64,000 bases of DNA from Myxococcales bacterium (GCA_022563535.1 JADFNE010000001.1:109080-173079), one strand, 5' to 3'; positions 53,064-62,161 are shown, counted from the stretch's first letter. Numbers and translations: made by a program. The notes: generated by a model not told the origin, from the letters alone.

Positions 53064-53090
53064 CCTGCGCGCGCCCACAGGAGTAGCCAC

Positions 53091-53552
53091 GTGAAGATCA
53101 TGGACATCCTCGTCAAGGACGCAGTGATTTTGGACCTCGAGTCCAAAGCGAAGGACGGCATCTTGGACGAAATGAGTCAAGCCCTGGCCGCAGCCGAGCC
53201 CTCGGTTCCTGCGGATCGCCTGCTGAGCGTGCTGATCGAGCGCGAAGGGCTCCAGAGCACGGGGATCGGCGAGGGCGTCGCAATTCCACACGGCAAGATG
53301 GCCGGCCTCGATCGCTTGCTGGCCTCCTTCGCGCGCAGCAAGGACGGCGTCGATTTTGACTCGATCGACGGGCAACCCACCCAGCTCTATTTTCTTCTCG
53401 TCGTACCCGAGCATTCAGGCGGCCAGCATCTGAAGGCCCTGGCACGTATTTCGCGCTTCTTCCGAGACCCTGCTTTTCGCGAAAAGTTGCTCGAAGCGAC
53501 CAGCACGGAGGACATCTTCCGCGCGATCGACGAAGAAGACGCAAAGTTCTAG
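53091..53552 (+). CDS. ptsN: PTS EIIA-Ntr protein
   Basis: 153 aa EIIA of the fructose/nitrogen type. The phosphorylated histidine is His67 in GVAIPHGK, preceded by LIEREGLQSTGIGEG. It receives phosphate from HPr or NPr and signals nitrogen/potassium status instead of moving sugar. GTG 53091 has GGAG eight bases upstream; ATG 53100 is a weaker alternative. It is embedded in the rpoN-ptsN-hprK-rapZ order. Confidence 0.95.
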   Translation: MKIMDILVKDAVILDLESKAKDGILDEMSQALAAAEPSVPADRLLSVLIEREGLQSTGIGEGVAIPHGKMAGLDRLLASFARSKDGVDFDSIDGQPTQLYFLLVVPEHSGGQHLKALARISRFFRDPAFREKLLEATSTEDIFRAIDEEDAKF

Positions 53553-53603
53553 ACGACTGAAAAGTTCAATCTAGATCTCGATCGAGTTCCGCGGAGGAGT
53601 CGG

Positions 53604-54134
53604 TTGGAAACCCAAATTCACGGCGCTCTCGTCGAAGTGTTGGGGCTGGGCATCGTGCTCACCGGACCCAGTGGTATCGGTAAGAGCGAATGCGTCCTGG
53701 AACTCGTACAGCGCGGTCATCGCCTGGTGGCCGACGATGTAGTGAGACTTCGAGCGGTCCGATCGTCCGATGGTCTGTCCTACCTGATGGGAACCTCGCC
53801 CGACGCAATTCGCCACTATCTCGAGATCCGAGGAATCGGTTTGCTTTGCATTTCGGACCTGTACGGGAAAGAAGCCGTGCTCAACGAGCACCGTGTCAAT
53901 TTGGTGTGTCGGCTGGAAAAGTGGCGGCTCGGGGTAGAATACGAGCGCATTGGGCTCGATCGCCCGTTGGAACTCCTCGCAGGGATCTCGATTCCCACCC
54001 TGACCATTCCGGTGCGTCCGGCTACCAGTTCCGCAGTCCTGGTCGAGGTCGCGGGCAGAGACGAGCTGCAGCGGCTGGCGGGGAACAACGCGGCCAAACG
54101 CCTCGATCAGAGGCTCAAGAAGGGCGTCAAGTAA
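53604..54134 (+). CDS. hprK: HPr kinase/phosphorylase, short form
   Basis: 176 aa, corresponding only to the C-terminal catalytic domain of the roughly 310-aa enzyme. The Walker A loop GPSGIGKSE is at 21-29; LVADDVV (about 41-47) and LEIRGIGLL follow as in HprK. It phosphorylates and dephosphorylates HPr at a serine; the HPr encoded 1.9 kb downstream keeps Ser49 at that position. TTG 53604 has GGAGGAG upstream, so the short form is intended and not a truncation. The missing N-terminal domain is also absent in alphaproteobacterial forms. Confidence 0.92.
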   Translation: METQIHGALVEVLGLGIVLTGPSGIGKSECVLELVQRGHRLVADDVVRLRAVRSSDGLSYLMGTSPDAIRHYLEIRGIGLLCISDLYGKEAVLNEHRVNLVCRLEKWRLGVEYERIGLDRPLELLAGISIPTLTIPVRPATSSAVLVEVAGRDELQRLAGNNAAKRLDQRLKKGVK

Positions 54135-54136
54135 GC

Positions 54137-55048
54137 GTGCACAGCGACGATGTAGAGCAGAAGGTCGTGTTCGTGAGCGGGCTGTCGGGCAGTGGCAAGA
54201 CCACCGCAATGGCCGCGTTGGAGGACCTGGGCTTCTACTGCGTGGACAATCTGCCCGCCGAACTCACCGAACAGTTCCTGGACCTCTGTCACAAAACGAC
54301 ACCGCCCATCGCGAAGATCGCCCTGGCACTGGACGCTCGAGAAGAATCGTTCTTGCGCTACTTCCCGACGGCGGTGGCGGATCTTCGCGCCCAGGGAGCC
54401 GTGGTCGAAGTTATTTTTCTCGAGTGCAGCAATATCGTGCTGGAAAAGCGCTACCGCGAAACTCGCCGGGTCCATCCCTTGTCCCCCAGCGGTAGCGTCG
54501 AAGAGGGCATCCAACGCGAACGCGAAGTATTGGCAGATGTTACGCGGCTCGCCGACGTCATCATCGATACTTCGGAGATGAATGTTCATCGATTGAAAGA
54601 GGTGATGGTGCGAAACATCATCGGCACCCATCGACAGACTCTCGTCAACCTGGTCTCTTTCGGCTTTCGTCACGGAACTCCCCACAACCTCGAACTGCTG
54701 TTTGATTTGCGCTGCCTGCCGAATCCCTTTTTCGAGGAGCACCTCAAAGATCGCACCGGTCTCGACACGGAAGTCGCAAATTACGTGCTCGAAAGCGAAC
54801 GCGGTGCGAACCTGTTCCGGCGGATTCTGGAACTCATCGACTACCTGCTCCCGCTCAACGACGAAGAGGGCAAGGCGTATCTGACGATTGGTGTAGGCTG
54901 TACCGGCGGCCAGCATCGATCCGTCGCCTTCGCCGGTGCATTGTCCGAGGCCCTGAGAAAGCGGGGACGCGAGACCAACCTCGAGCACCGGGACGTGGCG
55001 CGATCGGGTGCGGTTGATGGTAAGACGAACGCCAGGGGGGAGAACTGA
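54137..55048 (+). CDS. rapZ: RapZ/YvcJ-family nucleotide-binding protein
   Basis: 303 aa. An N-terminal P-loop (SGLSGSGKTTA, about 14-24) precedes a C-terminal domain with FGFRHGTPHNLELLFDLRCLPNPFF and GCTGGQHRSVAF, both RapZ hallmarks. In enterobacteria RapZ binds small RNAs and controls amino-sugar synthesis; in other lineages the role is less clear, though position beside PTS genes is conserved. The GTG start lies two bases after the hprK stop; the longer open frame belongs to hprK's other frame. Confidence 0.94.
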   Translation: MHSDDVEQKVVFVSGLSGSGKTTAMAALEDLGFYCVDNLPAELTEQFLDLCHKTTPPIAKIALALDAREESFLRYFPTAVADLRAQGAVVEVIFLECSNIVLEKRYRETRRVHPLSPSGSVEEGIQREREVLADVTRLADVIIDTSEMNVHRLKEVMVRNIIGTHRQTLVNLVSFGFRHGTPHNLELLFDLRCLPNPFFEEHLKDRTGLDTEVANYVLESERGANLFRRILELIDYLLPLNDEEGKAYLTIGVGCTGGQHRSVAFAGALSEALRKRGRETNLEHRDVARSGAVDGKTNARGEN

Positions 55049-55051
55049 AGC

Positions 55052-55462
55052 ATGAAAATCGGGGTGGTAATCGTCACGCATTATCAACTCGGCGAGCAGA
55101 TGCTGCAGGCGCTGCACTCGATCATTCCGAAGGCATCCGATTTCTATGCCGTTTCGGTATCGCCGGACCAGACGGTGGACGAGATGCGCGCGGCGATTTC
55201 GGAGAAACTTGCCGAGGCGGAGAATGGCCAGGGCGTGTTGATCTTGACCGACATGTTCGGCGGGACGCCCTCCAATATCGCGTTGTCATTTTTGGGCGAG
55301 ATGAATGTTGAAGTCGTCACGGGGATCAATCTGCCGATGCTGATCAAACTGGCAACGCTGCGCGACGAGAAATCACTTGAAGACCTTGCGACCTTCATCA
55401 AGGACTACGGCCAACGCAATATTTCGGTTGCGAGCAAGTTGGTTTCGGAGAGCGAATCATGA
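55052..55462 (+). CDS. PTS EIIA of the mannose family
   Basis: 136 aa EIIA-Man-type domain. His10 in VIVTHYQLG is the phosphorylation site. The LILTDMFGGTPSNIALSFL block is conserved in ManX-like domains. No EIIB, EIIC or EIID is nearby, so a regulatory role is likely rather than mannose uptake. Its stop overlaps the start of ptsH (ATGA), linking the two in translation. The arrangement EIIA-Man then HPr after rapZ is common in delta- and betaproteobacteria. Confidence 0.94.
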   Translation: MKIGVVIVTHYQLGEQMLQALHSIIPKASDFYAVSVSPDQTVDEMRAAISEKLAEAENGQGVLILTDMFGGTPSNIALSFLGEMNVEVVTGINLPMLIKLATLRDEKSLEDLATFIKDYGQRNISVASKLVSESES

Positions 55463-55749
55463 GCCAGATCGCGGAAGGCGATTTCGTCGTCCGTTCGGCC
55501 CTGGGGTTGCACGCGCGTCCGGCTGGCCGCTTCGTCGCGCTCGCCACGGATTTCGAAAGCGAAATCAGTGTGGGGAAGGGCGACGAGTGGGTAAACGGGA
55601 GCAGCGTGCTTTCGATTCTCTCGCTTGCGGCGGCCGAGGGGACTGTGCTCAAGATTCGCGCGGAGGGGGATGACGCGGAGCGGGCGGTGAAGGTTTTGGG
55701 GGCGTTGATTGAGTCGGAGGAAGAGCTTCCGGTTTCGGCGCCCGGGTAA
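55459..55749 (+). CDS. ptsH: Phosphocarrier protein HPr
   Basis: 96 aa HPr. His18 in GLHARPAG takes phosphate from enzyme I. Ser49 in NGSSVLSIL is at the site phosphorylated by HPr kinase, matching the hprK gene in the same operon. The final residues (EEELPVSAPG) form a short extension. Enzyme I is normally encoded right after ptsH in this order but is absent; a repeat-containing gap follows instead. Confidence 0.95.
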   Translation: MSQIAEGDFVVRSALGLHARPAGRFVALATDFESEISVGKGDEWVNGSSVLSILSLAAAEGTVLKIRAEGDDAERAVKVLGALIESEEELPVSAPG

Positions 55750-55786
55750 AGCTTGTTGGGGGTGGTTCTCAAAGCTTGCGCCGCGT

Positions 55787-55927
55787 CTGGGGCGAGAGAG
55801 GCTTCCGGCGAATGGCTGGTTTTTTTGGGGCGTTTCTTTGGGGTGTTGCCGATGTGGAACCCACTGGCGTTGGGGCAGAGCCGGGTTGGATTTCGCTTTA
55901 CTTCGCCGGAAGCCTCTCTCGCCCCAG
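55787..55927. repeat. 26-bp perfect inverted repeat flanking an 89-base spacer
   Basis: The arm at 55787-55812 (starting CTGGGGCGAGAGAGG, ending CCGGCGAA) is exactly complementary to the arm at 55902-55927 (starting TTCGCCGGAAG). The spacer includes a run of seven T (55820-55826). The whole 141-bp unit looks like a small non-autonomous (MITE-like) element or a strong cruciform. It carries no coding sequence. Confidence 0.75.
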
Positions 55928-55991
55928 CCGCTCCTCGGTAAGTGCGGTACCGCTCCTTGGTAGGCGGGTGCCGCTCCTTGATAGGTGGGGA
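55928..55991 (+). repeat. Three imperfect tandem repeats, period 21-22 bp
   Basis: Units beginning CCGCTCCT start at 55928, 55950 and 55971. Each continues (T/C)GGTA or TGATA then G-rich sequence. They abut the right arm of the inverted repeat and lie about 100 bases before metK. They may be operator copies for metK or part of the same element. Confidence 0.65.
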
Positions 55992-56087
55992 GAATCGGCG
56001 TTGGTTGTGGGAATCACGGGGGAATCGATTGTAGTGGGGGGTATCTTTCTCTACCCTGCGACTCCGCGAATTTAATGGAGAATCACA

Positions 56088-57251
56088 ATGGCTGCGCGGC
56101 TATTTTTTACGTCCGAATCCGTTTCAATGGGTCACCCGGACAAGATGTGCGATCAAATTTCTGACGCGGTGCTGGACGCCTTCCTGGCCCAGGACCCGCA
56201 CTCCCGTGTCGCCTGTGAAACGGCCACGACTACGGGCGTGGTGCTGCTGTTGGGCGAAGTCACGACCAATGCGACAGTCGACCTTCCCGCGTTGGTTCGC
56301 GGCGTGGTGCACGACATCGGATACACCAGCTCCGAGATGGGCTTTGACGCGGCCACCTGTGCGGTTCAAGTCGCGCTGGGCAAACAATCCCCGGATATCT
56401 CCCAGGGTGTGAGCGAAGGCGAAGGGCTGCACAAGGAGCAGGGCGCCGGGGACCAGGGCATGATGTTCGGGTTCGCGTGCAACGAGACTCCAGAGTTGAT
56501 GCCCGCGCCCATCCGTTATGCCCACCGATTGATCGAGACCCTTCGCGGCTCGCTCGAGAGTGGAGAGATCAGCTACCTGAGGCCCGACGCGAAGTCTCAA
56601 GTGACCGTGCAGTACGACGACGACGACAATCCCGTGCGCATCGACACAGTTGTGATCTCGACCCAGCACGATCCGGACGCATCCCACGAACAGATTCGCA
56701 AGGACATCATCGAGCAGGTGATCCACCCCGGCCTGCCCTCCAAGATGATCGACAACGACACGATCTTCCACGTCAATCCAACCGGGCGCTTCGTGGTCGG
56801 TGGGCCCATGGGCGATGCCGGTCTCACGGGCCGCAAGATCATCGTCGACACCTACGGTGGTATGGGACGCCACGGTGGCGGGGCGTTCTCCGGCAAGGAT
56901 CCTTCGAAGGTCGATCGGAGTGCCGCGTACGCCTCGCGCTACGTAGCCAAGAACCTGGTCAAGGCCGGCGTTGCGACTCGCTGCGAGGTGCAACTCGCCT
57001 ACGCGATCGGAGTGGCCGAGCCCGTTTCAATTCGGGTCGATCACTTCGGTACCGGCAGCATGAATCACTCGCAACTCGAGCAGCTGGTCCGCAAGCACTT
57101 TGACCTCACCCCGCGTGGCATCGATGAAGCCCTCAATCTGCGGCGCCCGATTTATCGAGCGACCTCTTACCACGGTCACTTCGGTCGCGAAGATGCCGGC
57201 TTTCCGTGGGAAGAGACCGACAAGGCGGAAGCGATCGCGAACGATCTGTAG
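56088..57251 (+). CDS. metK: S-adenosylmethionine synthase
   Basis: 387 aa, full length. It makes SAM from methionine and ATP as a cytosolic tetramer. Signature blocks are [13 protein letters not shown] (N-terminus), [12 protein letters not shown] (about 118-129), and the P-loop-like [23 protein letters not shown] (about 263-285). ATG 56088 follows GGAG. It is separated from the PTS operon by the repeat region and from the SpoIID gene by 74 bases. SAM from this enzyme would serve the methyltransferase and radical SAM genes earlier in the window. Confidence 0.97.
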   Translation: MAARLFFTSESVSMGHPDKMCDQISDAVLDAFLAQDPHSRVACETATTTGVVLLLGEVTTNATVDLPALVRGVVHDIGYTSSEMGFDAATCAVQVALGKQSPDISQGVSEGEGLHKEQGAGDQGMMFGFACNETPELMPAPIRYAHRLIETLRGSLESGEISYLRPDAKSQVTVQYDDDDNPVRIDTVVISTQHDPDASHEQIRKDIIEQVIHPGLPSKMIDNDTIFHVNPTGRFVVGGPMGDAGLTGRKIIVDTYGGMGRHGGGAFSGKDPSKVDRSAAYASRYVAKNLVKAGVATRCEVQLAYAIGVAEPVSIRVDHFGTGSMNHSQLEQLVRKHFDLTPRGIDEALNLRRPIYRATSYHGHFGREDAGFPWEETDKAEAIANDL

Positions 57252-57325
57252 GAATCGCTGGGTACCCCAAGTCCTGCGGTCGTCATTGCCGATCCCCCGC
57301 CGCACTCCCCTTAGGAACCAGTCGA

Positions 57326-58561
57326 TTGACTTTGCGACGTGACGCGCTCGTCGTGCGGTTTGCTTGCGCGGTGGTGTTCGCGCTGGCTGGCCAGGGTGTG
57401 GCCTGGGCCGGGTCGGATGATTCGCGGCCGGTGCGCGTCAGGATCGCCGAGAAGCAGCAGCGAGTCTCGATCGTGGATGCGGTGGGAACCACGCTTTGGC
57501 TGGTGGCCGATCGGTCAGACACGATCACGGTGAACGGCAAGCTGGCAGGTCCGCTCTGGCGCAGTCGGGACCGTGCTGGGATCGCGGGCCCTTTTCGCTT
57601 GGCGACTCGCCCCGGCGGCGAAAAATTCGAGTTGCGCGGTCATTTGGAAGTGCATCGAAGCCCCGCCGGTCTTTTGGTGATCAACGAAGTTTCTCTGGAA
57701 AATTATGTAGTTGGGACCCTAGGCGGCGAGATGTATGCGTCCTGGGAACCCGCCGCGCTGCAGGCCCAGGCCGTGGCTTGCCGCAGCTACGCGCTGTACC
57801 AGATCGCCGCGCAGCAGGGCGGACGATTCGATCTCGGCGCCGACGTCCTCAGCCAGCGGTATCTGGGGATTCGGGGCGAATCGGACGCGGCCTGGACCGC
57901 GGTGAGGGCCACCACAGGTGTCATCATCGGCTACGCTGGGCGCCCGGCGCTGGCGGCCTTCCATTCGGCTTCGGGTGGACGGACTGCAAGTGCCAGCGAA
58001 GTCTGGGGGACTTCGATTCCGTATTTGAGAAGCTTGCCAGTCGCGAACGAGGACAATTCACCGGATACCTATTGGCGCGCAACAATTTCCGGCAAAACCC
58101 TTGGTCGTGCCCTGGCCCAACTCGGACACGAGATCGGCTCGATCGAAGACGCCGTTGTCGTAAAGCGGTCTCCGAGCGGTCGCGTTGGCAAGTTGAGGTT
58201 TCGGGGCACCCACGGGCGTGCGACAGTCACCGGGCGCGAATTACGACAGCTGCTCGGCGGCACCACAATCAAGAGCACCCGATTCGAGGTGCGTTGGGAT
58301 AAGGGCGAGATGATCTTCGCGGGTTCGGGCAGCGGCCATGGCGTGGGGATGAGCCAGTGGGCGGCCCAGGCCATGGCGGAAGAAGGCGCAGACTATCGAG
58401 AGATCTTAGGGACTTTCTATCCCGGGACGAGCCTGCTCACAGTCGAAGAACAAGGACGGCGGTTTGCAATTCTACCCGTCGGGGCACAATCCAGGGTAGA
58501 ACAGGAAACGATCATGCACGACGACAAGCACGATGAAAAGAAGGGAGATCGACCGAGATGA
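57326..58561 (+). CDS. SpoIID/LytB-domain exported protein
   Basis: 411 aa. A signal peptide (about 1-28, ending GVAWA) precedes a SpoIID domain: VINEVSLENYVVGTLGGEMYASWEPAALQAQAVACRSYALY, HSASGGRTASASEVWG, and the C-terminal SGSGHGVGMSQWAAQAMA. SpoIID proteins are peptidoglycan lytic transglycosylases; outside spore formers they are linked to cell-wall remodelling. The TTG at 57326 has AGGA nine bases upstream. A charged His/Asp/Lys-rich tail ends the protein. Its stop overlaps the yajC start (ATGA), so it heads the sec operon here. Confidence 0.88.
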   Translation: MTLRRDALVVRFACAVVFALAGQGVAWAGSDDSRPVRVRIAEKQQRVSIVDAVGTTLWLVADRSDTITVNGKLAGPLWRSRDRAGIAGPFRLATRPGGEKFELRGHLEVHRSPAGLLVINEVSLENYVVGTLGGEMYASWEPAALQAQAVACRSYALYQIAAQQGGRFDLGADVLSQRYLGIRGESDAAWTAVRATTGVIIGYAGRPALAAFHSASGGRTASASEVWGTSIPYLRSLPVANEDNSPDTYWRATISGKTLGRALAQLGHEIGSIEDAVVVKRSPSGRVGKLRFRGTHGRATVTGRELRQLLGGTTIKSTRFEVRWDKGEMIFAGSGSGHGVGMSQWAAQAMAEEGADYREILGTFYPGTSLLTVEEQGRRFAILPVGAQSRVEQETIMHDDKHDEKKGDRPR

Positions 58562-58920
58562 ACTTCTACCCGACGCTGCCCATGGAGGCGGCAGCCGCAC
58601 AGGGTGGGAGCATTCCATTCTTTCTGCCCATGATCTTGATTGGGCTGATTTTCTATTTCCTCGTAATTCGTCCTCAAAACAAGAAACAGAAGGATCACGA
58701 CGCTGCACTCAAGACCGCGGGGAAGGGCGACCTGGTCGTGAGCCGGGGCGGACTCCACGGCAAAGTCGTATCCGTCGGTGATGACACCTTCGTGATCGAA
58801 GTCGGTACGGTCAAGGGAAGTGCGCTCAAAGTCACGGTGGATCAGAGAAGCATTGAAAAACTCACCAAGGCTGGTGCCGGGGTGAGTGACGCGAAGGGCA
58901 AGGGGGGCGGAGGATCGTGA
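58558..58920 (+). CDS. yajC: Preprotein translocase subunit YajC
   Basis: 120 aa. One membrane helix (about 20-38), then LVIRPQNKKQKDH (the conserved RPQ-x4-K block), a beta domain (LVVSRGGLHGKVVSV), and a glycine-rich tail. YajC joins SecD and SecF in the accessory complex of the Sec translocon. Both ends overlap neighbours by four bases (ATGA with the SpoIID gene, GTGA with secD). Confidence 0.95.
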   Translation: MNFYPTLPMEAAAAQGGSIPFFLPMILIGLIFYFLVIRPQNKKQKDHDAALKTAGKGDLVVSRGGLHGKVVSVGDDTFVIEVGTVKGSALKVTVDQRSIEKLTKAGAGVSDAKGKGGGGS

Positions 58921-60503
58921 GTTCGCTGAATGTACGTATTGTGCTGGTCGGCGCATTGGTGCTGTTGTTTTCGTTTATCACGGCTTCTAACTTCATCGAC
59001 AAAGAGCAGCGCCTTGCAAGCCCATTCTGGCCGGACAACGGTCTGCGACTGGGGCTAGATCTCCAGGGCGGGATCCACTGGGTGGTCGGGGTGGAATTGG
59101 ATGTTGCGATCCAGCACGAGCTCGAGTTTCAACGCGACGGCATGGCGAACTTTCTCGAAGAAGATGGCGTCGTGCTGACGTCCAAGCGCCTCGAAGAAGG
59201 GCGATTGATTCTCGTCGCGGGCAGCGACGAGGACGCAGCCAAAATCCGGGACTACGCGAGCAAGACCGGGATCCTCAACGAAGAGGGCAGCGAGGGCAAC
59301 GAGCTGAGCTTTGTGCTCACCGACGATTGGACCCGGGAAATACGCGAGCGCACCATGGCCCAGGTGCTCGAGGTGTTGCGCCGTCGCATCGACGATCCCG
59401 TGCGCGGGATCCCTGATTCAGTGGTGACCCGCCAGGGCAAGGATCGGGTTCTGGTGCAGATCCCGGGTGGCCAGATCGATCGGGGCCGCGCGGCCAAGTT
59501 GCTGAAGAGCACGGGTTTTCTCGAATTCAAAATCGTGCTCGACAGCGCGGGCAGCGAGCAGGCTTTGCTGGAGAAGTACCCGAACGGTCTGCCCGAGGAC
59601 CAGATGATCGCGACCGAAACCGATGCCGAGAGCAATCAAGTCGTTGTTGCTTATTTGGTACGCAAGACACCGGACCTTACCGGAGACTACCTGGTCGACG
59701 CGCGGGTGGGCTTCGACCAGAGGCAGCGTTCGTTGGTCAACTTCACCTTCAATGCTGAAGGGGGCCGAATCTTCGGCGATCTGACCGAGGCGAATATTCA
59801 AAAACCCTTGGCGATCATTCTGGACAACAACGTCTACAGCGCTCCCATGATTCAGAGCCGCATCAGCATGCGCGGCCAGATTACTGGACGCTTCACCTCT
59901 CAAGATGCGGCCGACCTGGCGGTGGTGCTGCGCGCGGGCTCGCTCTCCGTGCCGGTGGTGATTGAAGAGGAGCGGACCATCGGCCCGGCCCTGGGACAAG
60001 ATTCGATCGATCAAGGCGCCCTGGCCTGCGCGGTCGGTTTCGCGTTGATCCTGGTCTTCGCCGTGATCTACTACCGCATGTCCGGGGTGTACGCCGCGGT
60101 CGCACTGACGACCAACCTGGTTTTGTTGATCGGATTGATGTCGCTGTTCGAGGCGACGCTGACTCTGCCGGGAATCGCGGGTCTGGTGCTGACGGTGGGC
60201 ATGGCGGTCGACGCCAACGTGATCATTTTCGAGCGCATTCGCGAAGAACTCAGGCTCGGCAAGAGCGTGCGCGCCGCGATTGCGAAGGGCTTCGAGAAAG
60301 CGCGCTGGACCATACTCGACGCAAACATTACGACCCTGGTCACGGCCTTGGTGCTGTTCGAATACGGCACCGGCCCCATCAAGGGATTCGCGGTGACACT
60401 CTCGATCGGAATCGTGACCAGCGTATTTGCGGCGCTGGTGGTGACGCGGCTGATGTTCGAGATCTACCCGGGGTCGCGGACTTCGATCGAGCTCTCGATC
60501 TAA
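58917..60503 (+). CDS. secD: Protein translocase subunit SecD
   Basis: 528 aa inner-membrane protein. Helix 1 (about 6-24) is followed by LGLDLQGGIHWVV, the large periplasmic P1 domain, and five further helices from about 370. The conserved SecD motif GMAVDANVIIFERIREELR (about 435-453) carries the proton-path aspartate. SecDF uses the proton gradient to pull exported proteins through SecYEG. The GTG start overlaps yajC. secF follows after 43 bases. Confidence 0.97.
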   Translation: MSSLNVRIVLVGALVLLFSFITASNFIDKEQRLASPFWPDNGLRLGLDLQGGIHWVVGVELDVAIQHELEFQRDGMANFLEEDGVVLTSKRLEEGRLILVAGSDEDAAKIRDYASKTGILNEEGSEGNELSFVLTDDWTREIRERTMAQVLEVLRRRIDDPVRGIPDSVVTRQGKDRVLVQIPGGQIDRGRAAKLLKSTGFLEFKIVLDSAGSEQALLEKYPNGLPEDQMIATETDAESNQVVVAYLVRKTPDLTGDYLVDARVGFDQRQRSLVNFTFNAEGGRIFGDLTEANIQKPLAIILDNNVYSAPMIQSRISMRGQITGRFTSQDAADLAVVLRAGSLSVPVVIEEERTIGPALGQDSIDQGALACAVGFALILVFAVIYYRMSGVYAAVALTTNLVLLIGLMSLFEATLTLPGIAGLVLTVGMAVDANVIIFERIREELRLGKSVRAAIAKGFEKARWTILDANITTLVTALVLFEYGTGPIKGFAVTLSIGIVTSVFAALVVTRLMFEIYPGSRTSIELSI

Positions 60504-60546
60504 TGTCGCTCCTGGGCCATAGGCAAACCCTTTTGCGGAGGCACAC

Positions 60547-61479
60547 GTGTCGTTCGAGCTGGTAAAACCGGGAACCAACATAGACTTCATTGGAAAGCGA
60601 CGAATTTGCTTCGGACTTTCCGTCGGCATGATTTTGGCGTCCCTCATCGCGACCCAGACGATTGGGGTGAAGCTCGGAATCGACTTCGCCGGAGGCACTG
60701 AGATCCAGGTGCAATTCGATCCGGGGGTGATAGTCAGCGAAGGGCCGATCCGTGAGATTGTAAACGCGGTAGAGGGCATCGATGATCCGAGCGTCGTGCG
60801 CTACGGCGATGCAATCCAGAACGAATACCTGGTCAAGTTCAAGGGCGCGATCAAGGTTGGCGATGCCTCGGTGGGCAAAGACAAGGTCGAAATGATCCAG
60901 CAGGCCCTGAGCAGCGAAATCGGTCCGCTGACGGTACGGCGGGTGGAATTTGTCGGGCCGCGGGTAGGTGCTGAATTGCGCGACGACGGTCTGCAGGCGC
61001 TGTTCTGGGCGAGCGTCGTGGTGCTGATCTACATCGCGTTCCGCTTTAGCTCGCGCTTTGCACCGGGTGCAATCCTGGCCGTGCTCCACGACTTGCTGAT
61101 CACCGCCGGGATCTTCGTCATGCTCGGTCTCGAGTTCGACCTGCGAATTCTGGCCGCCATGCTCGCGATCCTGGGCTACAGCCTGAACGACACGATCATT
61201 ATCTACGATCGGGTGCGCGAGAATCTCGCGCTTCACACCAAGCACAACCTGGCGGAAGTTCTGAATCTGAGCATCAACCAGACGCTATCGCGCACCGTAC
61301 TGACTTCCGGCACGACCTTGATGACGCTTGGGGCGCTCTATCTTCTCGGTGGAGAAGTCATTCGCCCATTCGCCTTCGCGATGATGCTGGGCGTGATCGT
61401 CGGGACGTATTCGTCGATTTACATCGCGTCGCCGACGCTTCTGTTGCTGGAAACCTGGTTTCAGGAATCCGACAAGTAG
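60547..61479 (+). CDS. secF: Protein translocase subunit SecF
   Basis: 310 aa with six helices. Opening LVKPGTNIDFIGKRR, then GIDFAGGTEIQVQF, the short P4 domain, VEFVGPRVGAELRDDGLQAL, and the D-T-I-I-I-Y-D-R-V-R-E-N motif (about 218-229). It completes the YajC-SecD-SecF set. GTG 60547 is preceded by GGAGG six bases upstream. Converges with the bactofilin gene; no clear hairpin terminator was seen between them. Confidence 0.97.
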   Translation: MSFELVKPGTNIDFIGKRRICFGLSVGMILASLIATQTIGVKLGIDFAGGTEIQVQFDPGVIVSEGPIREIVNAVEGIDDPSVVRYGDAIQNEYLVKFKGAIKVGDASVGKDKVEMIQQALSSEIGPLTVRRVEFVGPRVGAELRDDGLQALFWASVVVLIYIAFRFSSRFAPGAILAVLHDLLITAGIFVMLGLEFDLRILAAMLAILGYSLNDTIIIYDRVRENLALHTKHNLAEVLNLSINQTLSRTVLTSGTTLMTLGALYLLGGEVIRPFAFAMMLGVIVGTYSSIYIASPTLLLLETWFQESDK

Positions 61480-61535
61480 AAGCGCTAACCCTCGATTGAC
61501 GCGAGAATTGGCACCGGACTTCCAGGCCGGGTTTC

Positions 61536-62156
61536 TCAGGCGCTTTTGCGCGCCTGCTCTTCCAGGGACGGGGGCCGCTTTGGATCTTGCGACTGTGCGG
61601 CGGCCACCGGTGTCTTCGTCATCGAGATGCCACCGTTCACGACGGCTCCTTCTTGAATCAGAAGTTTGGGTGCGCTGATGTCCCCTTCGACGATTGCGGA
61701 GGCCTGGACTTCAACCCGCTGACTGGCAGTGAGGTTGCCCGCGGTCTGCCCAATGACGATGATCGACTTGGCTTCGATGTCGGCCGTGATGCGGCCCTCG
61801 GCGCCAATCGTGATTTCGTTGTTGGGAAGTTGTACGCGCCCGTCAACCTTGCCCTCGATGATGAGATCTTCGTCTCCGGAAAGGTCCCCCTTGATAACGA
61901 TCGACTTCCCAATAGTTGCCACGTTCGTTCCTCCGGTAGGCGGCGCATTGCCGCGTTTTAGGCCCGCCCGATCCTGGGAGCCTTCACTCCTACGACCGGC
62001 CCGCGAGCCACTCTCCTTCGCGCCTGCAGTCGCGTCGTTTCTCGATGTTTGATTCTGGGTAGCGGAACGACCCGAATCCGATTTCTCTGACGCTTCTGCC
62101 GCAGCGGGGGAATTGCTTTTGGGGGGTGCTGATTTCTTTCCGCCAAAAAGACTCAA
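61536..62156 (-). CDS. Bactofilin family cytoskeletal protein
   Basis: 206 aa. A Ser/Ala/Lys-rich disordered N-terminus (1-90) precedes a bactofilin beta-helix (about 92-180), visible as short repeats GKSIVIKGDLSGDEDLIIEG, GRVQLPNNEITIGAEG, GRITADIEAKSIIVIGQTAG. A Pro/Gln tail follows. Bactofilins polymerise without nucleotide and position cell-wall enzymes or chromosome factors. TTG 62156 is the likely start: GGAGGAG lies five bases upstream, and LSLFGGKK is a typical opening. The longer open frame upstream overlaps the TolC-like gene. Confidence 0.88.
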   Translation of the reverse strand: MSLFGGKKSAPPKSNSPAAAEASEKSDSGRSATQNQTSRNDATAGAKESGSRAGRRSEGSQDRAGLKRGNAPPTGGTNVATIGKSIVIKGDLSGDEDLIIEGKVDGRVQLPNNEITIGAEGRITADIEAKSIIVIGQTAGNLTASQRVEVQASAIVEGDISAPKLLIQEGAVVNGGISMTKTPVAAAQSQDPKRPPSLEEQARKSA

Positions 62157-62161
62157 TTTGG

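Larger units (their letters stand above)
55750..56087. other. 338-base gap with repeats where ptsI is usually found
   Basis: No gene. It holds a long inverted repeat and three tandem repeats (annotated separately), then the metK leader. A short GGTA...TACC hairpin is near 56040-56056. I did not recognise a SAM riboswitch in the leader. Confidence 0.6.

Noticed and set aside
55993..56087. SAM riboswitch upstream of metK
   Set aside because: Only a short GGTA/TACC hairpin is visible; no SAM-I, SAM-II or SAH riboswitch core was recognised by eye. A covariance-model search would decide.
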